DNA of 9,999 nt from Gemmatimonadota bacterium (lineage in GTDB: Bacteria; Gemmatimonadota; Gemmatimonadetes; Longimicrobiales; Gaopeijiaceae): assembly GCA_016209995.1 (NCBI GenBank), contig JACQVC010000545.1, positions 1 through 9,999 of the forward strand. The letters are read 5' to 3'. Of this stretch, positions 1 through 7,200 are shown piece after piece; the first letter of the stretch is position 1; each line of letters opens with the position of its first letter. The position numbers and the translations under genes are program-made. The notes below the pieces were generated by a model, which saw nothing but the letters and a program-made list of their open reading frames with translations, made no database searches and had not been told where the DNA came from.

Positions 1-1107
1 GCCTTGCAGCGAATAGGCAGCCGAGAGGGCGAGGTCCGGGAGGGTGTTCGTCCTGGACACGTCCAGGTTGACCTCCGAGATCTCCCGCTGCTGGCGCTGT
101 TGCTGGAGATCCGCGCGTTCCCGCAATGCCACCTCGACGGCGGCCGCGATGTCGACCGCTTGTTCCGTGAGCGTCGGCCGATCCGTGGGATTCACGGTTT
201 GATCGAGCAGCGGGTCGTCCGCCCCGGCCAGCAGCAGTCGCTTGAAGGCGAATTCCTGATTGCGCCACTGAATCTCGGCGTTCAAGAGACTCTGCTCGGC
301 GCTCGCCACCTGCGCCTCCGCCTGAACCAGCTGGAGCTCAGTCATGCGCCCGAGCTGCACCCTGACCCGGTTCTCCTCTCTCAATTGCTGCGCTTGCGCC
401 AGGGCGCGACGCTGAATCTCGATCTGCTCGATGGCGGAGCGCAGACCCCAGTACGCCTGCCTGACCTGGTACGTAATGTTCTCGATCTGGGTGAACAGCT
501 GGAGGTTGGTAATCTGACTCTGGATCCGCTGCGTCTCGAGCGCGGCGCGCTGGTCATCGGTCCGCAGACCGGCCAGGAGTGGCTGCGTGTAGTTGAAGCT
601 GACGGTCGAGCTATAGCTGGGATTGCGCGTGGCGAAGGCGTTGGTCGTCTCGTTGCGACCGTTGTTGAAGCTGGCGGCGAGGCGGCCACCGTACCACGGC
701 ATGGTCTTCGACAGAGAAGTGTTGAACGTTTGCCGCTCGTTCTTGATTGTCGCGCCGCCGTCGAGCTGACTGGTCGACTGGTTCGTCGAGTTGTTGTAGC
801 CGTAGGTCATGCTGAACGTCGGACTGAACGCGGCCTCCGCAGCCCGCAGCGAGTAGTCCTGCAGCAACGGGCCGAGCCTGGCGCTCTGGACATCCAGGTT
901 CGTGGCGAGGGCGCGCTGGATGGCTTCCTCGAGGGTCATGGTGACGAGCGTCTTGCCCGGCTCGAGGGGTGGACGTGCTTCGCCCACCACATAGGGCGCT
1001 GTCTGGCCGGCAGGTGGGGCGACCGGCTGCTGCCCGGCCAGGCTGAATGGCATCGCGAGGCCGATGCCTACCGCCCAGGCTCCTCGCCCGGTGATCCGCC
1101 TATTCAT
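1..1107 (-). CDS. TolC-family outer membrane efflux protein, N-terminal 369 residues (C-terminus beyond window)
   Basis: The frame reads from ATG at 1107 to the window edge without a stop. Residues 1-24 look like a Sec signal peptide: NRR after Met, a hydrophobic stretch around 10-23, and a likely cut after SLA at 22-24. A Gly/Pro/Gln-rich linker follows to about 50. The mature protein then resembles an outer membrane efflux (OEP) domain: MTLEEAIQRAL at 57-67, Asn/Ser/Thr-rich amphipathic strands at about 93-175, QPLLAG at 175-180, long coiled-coil helices rich in Gln, Arg and Glu at about 183-290, and the start of the second repeat near 315, ending in the strand LPDLALSAAYSLQG. Family members usually have 420-500 residues, so perhaps 50-130 are missing. 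Such proteins trimerise into a channel across the outer membrane and periplasm and work with RND, MFS or ABC pumps; no pump is in view. The start is fixed by a strong ribosome binding site. The substrate cannot be told. Confidence 0.9.
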   Translation of the reverse strand, partial: MNRRITGRGAWAVGIGLAMPFSLAGQQPVAPPAGQTAPYVVGEARPPLEPGKTLVTMTLEEAIQRALATNLDVQSARLGPLLQDYSLRAAEAAFSPTFSMTYGYNNSTNQSTSQLDGGATIKNERQTFNTSLSKTMPWYGGRLAASFNNGRNETTNAFATRNPSYSSTVSFNYTQPLLAGLRTDDQRAALETQRIQSQITNLQLFTQIENITYQVRQAYWGLRSAIEQIEIQRRALAQAQQLREENRVRVQLGRMTELQLVQAEAQVASAEQSLLNAEIQWRNQEFAFKRLLLAGADDPLLDQTVNPTDRPTLTEQAVDIAAAVEVALRERADLQQQRQQREISEVNLDVSRTNTLPDLALSAAYSLQG

Positions 1108-1113
1108 GCTCTG

Positions 1114-1120
1114 TCTCCTT
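1114..1120 (-). promoter_or_regulatory. Shine-Dalgarno site of the TolC-like gene
   Basis: On the minus strand AAGGAGA lies six bases before the ATG at 1107-1105. This is a near-perfect match to the anti-Shine-Dalgarno sequence and supports that start. An ATG 19 bases further upstream (1126) is in another frame and stops after eight codons. Confidence 0.85.
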
Positions 1121-1133
1121 TCTCATGACGACA

Positions 1134-1146
1134 ACGGAATATCCGT
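1134..1146. promoter_or_regulatory. 13-bp palindrome upstream of the TolC-like gene (possible operator)
   Basis: ACGGA-ATA-TCCGT has perfect 5-bp arms with a 3-base AT centre. It ends 13 bases upstream of the Shine-Dalgarno site, a place where repressors of efflux genes often bind. It is short and occurs once, so operator function is only a suggestion. Confidence 0.25.
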
Positions 1147-1164
1147 AGATGATCCGGTCCACCG

Positions 1165-1189
1165 CGGCGAGTCCGGAGGAAGCTCGCCG
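1165..1189 (-). other. Small GC-rich hairpin in the spacer
   Basis: CGGCGAG (1165-1171) and CTCGCCG (1183-1189) form a perfect 7-bp stem around an 11-base loop. No run of T follows on the minus strand, so it does not look like an ordinary intrinsic terminator. It might slow polymerase, protect an RNA end, or be chance in GC-rich DNA. Confidence 0.35.
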
Positions 1190-1263
1190 GGGTCTGGCAG
1201 CCATGTTGAGCTGCTCACACGGCTGGATGGGCGATAACAATGACACCGGAACGCCGCCTGGTG

Positions 1264-4200
1264 TTAGCCGGCACCCCCGACGGCGGCCTTCTCGTCGGCT
1301 CCGCTTCCCAGGTACACGACGACCCGGTGCGCGCGTCCATCATCCGGCAGGTCCAGCACGTCGCGCGGAGGGACGGGAGTTCCGTCGATCTCGACGGCCT
1401 GCACGCCCCGACTCACTCGGTCCGGATTGAGCACCCGGATGGCGTACCGCGCGCCGCCCCTGCGCAGCAAGATGTCGTACTCGGGCCACGTAGGCGGAAT
1501 GCAGGGGTGGAAGCGGAACCCGCCGCGCGCCGGGCGGAGCCCCAGCAGCGCCTCCAGCCCAAGCCGCAGCATCCAGCCGGCCGCGCCCGTGTACCAGGTC
1601 CATCCGCCTCGCCCGCGATGAGGCGGCGCGCCGCCGACGTCGCCGGCGATGACGTAGGGCTCGACTCGGTAGTGGCGGACCGCGCGCGGCGTCAAGGCCC
1701 GGTCCACGGGGTTGAGGATGCGAAAGACTTCGTGAGCGCGCACGCCATCGCCCAGGCGCGCGAAGGCCCAGGCCACCCAGGTTCCGGCGTGCGCGTACTG
1801 TCCCCCGTTCTCGCGGATGCCGGGCGGGTAAGCCTTGATGTATCCCGGCCATTCGGCGGAGCGCTCGAAAGGCGGCGCCAGGAGCAGCACCAAGCGTTCC
1901 TCGAGCTTCACGAGTTCACGCCACACCGACTCCATGGCCGTGCGCGCGCGCGCCGGGTCGGCGACTCCGGACAACACGGCCCAGCTCTGACTCAGCGAGT
2001 CGATGCGCGCTTCCACGCTGTTTTTCGAGCCGAGGATCGTCCCGTCGTCATAAGTCGCGCGCACATACCATTCGCCGTCCCAGGCGAACTCCTCGAGCTT
2101 GGCCCGAACGTCCTGGGCGGCCGCCCGCAGCCGCGCGGCCTCAGGCTCATCCTGAACCAGGTCGCAGACGCAGGCGAAGCGCAGCGCGGTGGCGCACGCG
2201 AACCAGCCGAGCCACACGCTCTCGCCGCGGCCGCCGCGTCCAACGCGGTTCATGCCGTCGTTCCAGTCTCCGGATCCCATGAGTGGCAGGCCGTGGCGGC
2301 CCCTGGTCATTCCCTTGTGGAGGGCGCGCAAGCAGTGCTCATAGAGCGACGCGACCGGTCCGGACGTAAACTGGCCGTATCGTTCCATCTCCTGAGGCGC
2401 CAGCGGCGGCCCTGCGAGGAAGGGGACAGGCTCAGCGAGGATCTGTCGGTCGGCCGTGGCCTCGACGTAGCTCGCCACAGCGAAGGGAAGCCAGAGCAAG
2501 TCGTCGGAGCAGCGTGTCCGGATGCCAGCCCCTCGGGGCGGGTGCCACCAGTGCAGCACGTCGCCTTCCTGGAACTGGTGGCGCGCGGCTGCGACGATCT
2601 GCTCGCGCGCGAGACTCGGCTCGCAGTGCAGGAAAGCGAGCGCATCCTGCAGCTGGTCGCGGAAACCGAACGCGCCGCTCGATTGGTAGAGGCCGGAACG
2701 CCCCCAGAGCCGACAAGCCAGAGTCTGATACGGCGCCCACCGGTTCAGGAACAGATCCAGAGCGGGATCGGGCGTCCGCACCTCGATGCGGCCCAGCATG
2801 TCCTCCCAGAAGTCCGTGACATAGTGCCAGCGCGCCTGCACCGCACCGGGCGCTCGCAGCTCCCGAACCAGGTGCGCGGCCGCGGCCGGCGAGTCGGCAG
2901 CGCCCAGGAAGAAGTGGACCGTGCGCGTCTCGCCCGGGGCGAGATCCACGTGGACCTGGAGAGCTCCGCACGGGTCCAGTCCTGCCCCGGCCCTGCCGGC
3001 CAGTCCAATGCGGTGCAGGGCCTCGGGGTCCGCCGGCCCGCCGCGCCCGAGGAATTCGCGCCGGTCCGCGGTCCAGCCGTGTGGCCGGTCACCGGTGGCC
3101 AGGAACGCCACCTGCGGACCTGAAGCCGGGGCAAAGCGGTTCTCCGCCGTGAGAATCCCATCGGTGTGGTCGAACTCCGTGACGACGTGAGGGGCGGCGG
3201 CGGCACGACCCGCGCCCAGCACCCACTCGACGAAATAGGTTGCCGTGACTCGCCGCGCGCGATTCCACAGGTTCTCGAGACGAAGCTCGAGGATCTTGAC
3301 CGGCTCGCGCCGCGCGACGAAGAGCCGGAGCTGCTGATCGAGCCCATGGCTGCGGTGGTGGAAGGTGCTGTAGCCCGCTCCGTGCCGGACCTGGTACGGA
3401 GCAGCGACGGGTTTGGGGCCGGGCGTGGGCGACCAGATAGCGGCCGTCTCCTCATCGCGGAGGTAGAGCGCTTCGCCGGGCGAGTCCAGCACCGGATCGT
3501 TCGACCAGGTGCTCAAGCGGAATTCGCCGCTGTTGACGGCCCAGGTGAACCCGCTGCCGCGCTCCGAGACGGTGAATCCGGCGACGGGCGACGCCACGAC
3601 GTTGATCCAGGGCGCGGGCGTCGCGTGCCCGCCCTCGAGATGGATCACGTACTCGCGACCATCGCGGGTGAAGCCTCCCAGCCCGTTGTCGAAGCGGAGG
3701 TCCGGCGGCCGCTCGACCGGCGGAGTCGGCTCAGCGACCACGGGGGTCGAGGGCACGGGGACGAACGGCGGCAGCCGCAGCGGTTCTTCGGCTAGCGCAT
3801 CGAGCTGAGCGCGCCACGGTCCGAGCGGCACGCGCAAGTGAAGGGCCGCGGCCGCTCGCAGCGCCTCGCGTTCCGGCTCGCTGAGGCGAGATACGGAGAC
3901 GTAGTGCACGCCCGCGGCGGGACCCAGGTGCTCGGCTCCGGTCAGACGGGCGAGGGTCCGCCTGAGCCACTGCAGGAGCGGCTGCGCGTATCCCGACGGC
4001 GATTCATCCAGCACCACGAGGTCCACGTGGAGCCGGGAGTCGCGCAGCCAGGCGTGCATCCTCAGCATTTCCGCCAGTGGGGCCGTGTCCTCCGGATCGG
4101 TCACGCCGACGAGCAGAATGGGGTGGTCCCCGGAGATGCCGAGCGCCCAGAGGACATCCCGGCGGAAGATGGCTCCCGCAGTCGCAGGCGAGGTCGTCCG

Positions 4201-7200
4201 TGAGGCGTGGTACGGATAGAGGAGCGCCGAGACGAGTTGCTGTATGTCTCGCGCGCGGTCAGGGGCGAGACCCAGCGCGAGCAGCCGGGCCCGCACCGAT
4301 TCGCGCGCGCGGCCGAACGCCCAGCCCCAGCGCGCGGGCGAGCGGTACGCATCGAGCGCGGCGAGCACGGCGCCCTCTGTCTCTCCGGCGGCCGTCAGAA
4401 AGCACAGCTCGACTCGCCGTCCGGGCTCGAGCTCGAGGGGGACCGAGAGGCTGAAGATCGGATCCAGTGTCGCGCCGACGGTGCCCGACAGGCCCGCTCC
4501 CCGGCGAAGCGCCTCCGGATCCCGCGGAGACCCCGTGCGTCCCAAGAACCGGGCACGATCCGCCTCGTATGACACGGGCGCGTCGATCCCTTGTATGGAA
4601 ACGCCGTGCGCGAGGAACCCTCCCGGTTCCTCCGGGGCGGCTCGCCGGCGATGGAAGACGAGGGCGCTCAGGTCGGGCCGGTACTGCGCCTCGATGAACA
4701 GCTTGTTGAAAACAGGGTGCCGCTCATCAGCTCGCGGCTCAGCCAACACGGGCTCCCCGTAGCTGGTGATGCGCAGCCGCCGGGTCACGGTTCCATCGTT
4801 GCGCAGGACCAGGCGCCGGATCTCGACGTCGGCGCCTGGTGGCACGGTTACGTCGAGGCGGCTCGCAATTCCGCGGTGCGAGCCCGACCACTCCGCTCGG
4901 TGTGGCCCGAACACCACCGCTTCGCCGTCGAGTCGCGTGCCCATGGGCGCAGGCGCGGGCGACCAGAGGTCCTGGCTCTCGAGGTCCTGAAGGTAGAGCC
5001 AGGTACCCGAACGGTCGTCCGCGGCATCCGGACTCCAGCGAGTCATCGCCCGCCCCTTCCACCAGACGGCGCCGCCGCCCCGCCGCGTCACGATCACGCT
5101 GAAGGGGCCGTTCGACAGGACCTGAGCTTGCGGATGCACGCCGTCCGCGGGCAGAGTCCAGGACTCGACGGGGGTGGCGGCGGCCAGAAGCCGGCGCTGC
5201 GGCGAGGGGACGGGAGGCCGCGGCTCGAGGCGGACGTGACCGGGCGCTCGCTCGTACAGCAGATACTCGACCGCCGCCACGCGAGGGTCGCGGTGGAACC
5301 TGCTGACCATGCGGTGTCCCGTGAGGTGATTGGCCAGCGCCAGCAGGATCATGCCCTGATGGTGCGCCATGAAGGAGCGAACCACGCGCGGCCGACCGAA
5401 CGGCCGGCCGTCGCTGCGACCGAAGTCCAGCGCCTCGTACAGCCCGTACTCGCCCATCATGCCGAGCGCGGCCAGGCGCTCGAGGTTCACGGAGACCTCG
5501 AGCGGCGCGAACGACAGCGCCAGCACCGAGGCGTACGGCGAGACCACGATCCGACTGCCCGGATCCCGGCGAATGCTGAGCTCCGGCACGCCGAAAGCGC
5601 GATACTGATACGTGCCGTGCGCATCCAGGTGATCGTAGGCGGACTCCGAGATGCCCCACGGGATTCCACGGCGGCGCGCAAACCGGATCTGAGTACGAAT
5701 GGCCTGCCGCGAGCCGAGATCGAGCAGAGTTCCATCCGGGCTTCGCGCCAGCAATGACGGCATCAGGTACTCGAACATCGTGCCCGCCCAGGACAGGAGC
5801 ACGGCCTTGCCTGCGACTTTGCCGAACGGTCTGCCCAGATGCAGCCAGTGCGCGGCGGGCACGTCGCCCTTGGCGACCGCCAACATGCTGGCGATCCGTG
5901 CTTCGGAGGCGAGGAGATCGTAGAAGCTCTGGTCCCGCTCGCCCGTCGTTACGAAGTATCCGATGCGAAACAGCTTCCGGCGCGGCTCGAAGAGGAACTG
6001 AAAATCCGTGTCCACGATCCAGGCTTCCGCCTGCCAGCACAGCGCCGCGATATCGTCATGGATTCTCGAGGCCAGGACCGCAGCTCGGTCGAGTCGCTCG
6101 TGAAACGGCTCGATCCACTCGCGGACCGCCAGCCGCGTCGCATCCTCGCCGGGAGCGCCGGCGACTTGCGCCAGTCGCGTCAAGCGCCGCCGCAGGCGGT
6201 CGCACACCGCGGGGACCTCTCTCAGCACGCACGCCGGCGGCACATCATCCTCTAGCGCCTGGTACGCGCGCCGCAGCGCGGGATCCGCCGCGCCAGCGCG
6301 CAGGTGCGCGGGCGCCTCCGCCAGCGAAGCGAGCCAGGGCACCAGCGTATGCGCTTCGCGGCAGGCGGCCGCGACCTGGTGGCGGAGGCGGCGCAGCCAG
6401 GTTCGCAGGCGAGCCAGCGCGCCGGGGTCGAAGCGGGTCTCACCCGGCGCGATCAGGCCGTCCACGGCGACATCGAGCGCCGGCAGATCTTCCTCTTCGA
6501 GCGCGCGACAGAGCGCGAGCCAGGCGGCCGGATCCCGCTCGCGCAGGCGGATCCTCTGCGCGATGCGGGCGAGGATGTCTGCGACAGGCTTGCGCTGCGC
6601 CCACGCGGAAGTCACGGCGTCCAGGCTCTGACGGACCACCTCGACGACATCGAGGATCCCGTCGATTTCCCGCGCGCGCGGGATGCGCGTCTCCGCGATC
6701 TCTGCCAGCGCTTGCTTCAGGGACACGAGCGCAGCCAGCAAGTTCCCACTGTCCACTGTGGACACGTAGCGCGGCTCGAGCGGCGAGAGGTCGCGCGTCT
6801 GGTACCAGTTCAGGAAATGCCCCCGGTACCGTTCCAGCCGCTGCATCTGCTCGAAGCTGTTCGATAGCCTGGCAGTCAGCTCGGAGGCCGTCACGTAGCC
6901 CAGGTCGTAGGCAGACAGCGTGGAGCCGAGCATCAGGCCGATGTTGGTGGGCGAGGTGCGGTGAGCCACCTCGCCGCGCGGATCTTCCTGCCAGTGATCC
7001 GGAGGAAGCCAGTGGTCGTCCGCGCCGACCAGGTGCTCGAAGTAGCCCCAGGTCCGCCGCGCCAGCACACGCAGGCGCTGAATTTCAGCGGCGTTCAGCC
7101 ACAGAGCTTTCCGTTCCTGCGCGCGGCTGATCCAGGCGGCCACCTGAGGCGAAACCAGCCAGGCCAGCAGAAGCGGCGCCAGTGGGACGAGGGCTGCGGG

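Larger units (their letters stand above)
1108..1263 (-). other. Spacer between glucan synthase stop and TolC-like start
   Basis: This 156-bp gap is the only clearly non-coding stretch in the window. It holds the Shine-Dalgarno site, a 13-bp palindrome and a small GC-rich hairpin, each listed separately. I see no convincing -35/-10 pair and no hairpin followed by a T-tract, so neither a promoter for the TolC-like gene nor a terminator for the synthase gene can be claimed. Read-through from the synthase is possible, but the gap is long enough to hide a promoter of an unfamiliar type. Confidence 0.6.

Noticed and set aside
4..1128. Plus-strand open frame of 374 codons
   Set aside because: It is the exact antisense of the TolC-like gene, has no family resemblance and no ribosome site. 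The minus-strand frame has a signal peptide, OEP motifs and a strong Shine-Dalgarno site.
1165..1189. Intrinsic terminator for the synthase gene
   Set aside because: The hairpin stem is only 7 bp with an 11-base loop and no T-tract follows, so it does not meet the usual pattern.
1240..3123. Plus-strand open frame of 627 codons antisense to the synthase
   Set aside because: Long antisense frames are expected opposite a GC-rich gene with G/C third positions. The translation is low-complexity, rich in Arg, Ala, Pro and Val, and contains no domain signature. The same holds for the plus-strand frames at 4591-5757, 5754-7130 and 8155-9384.
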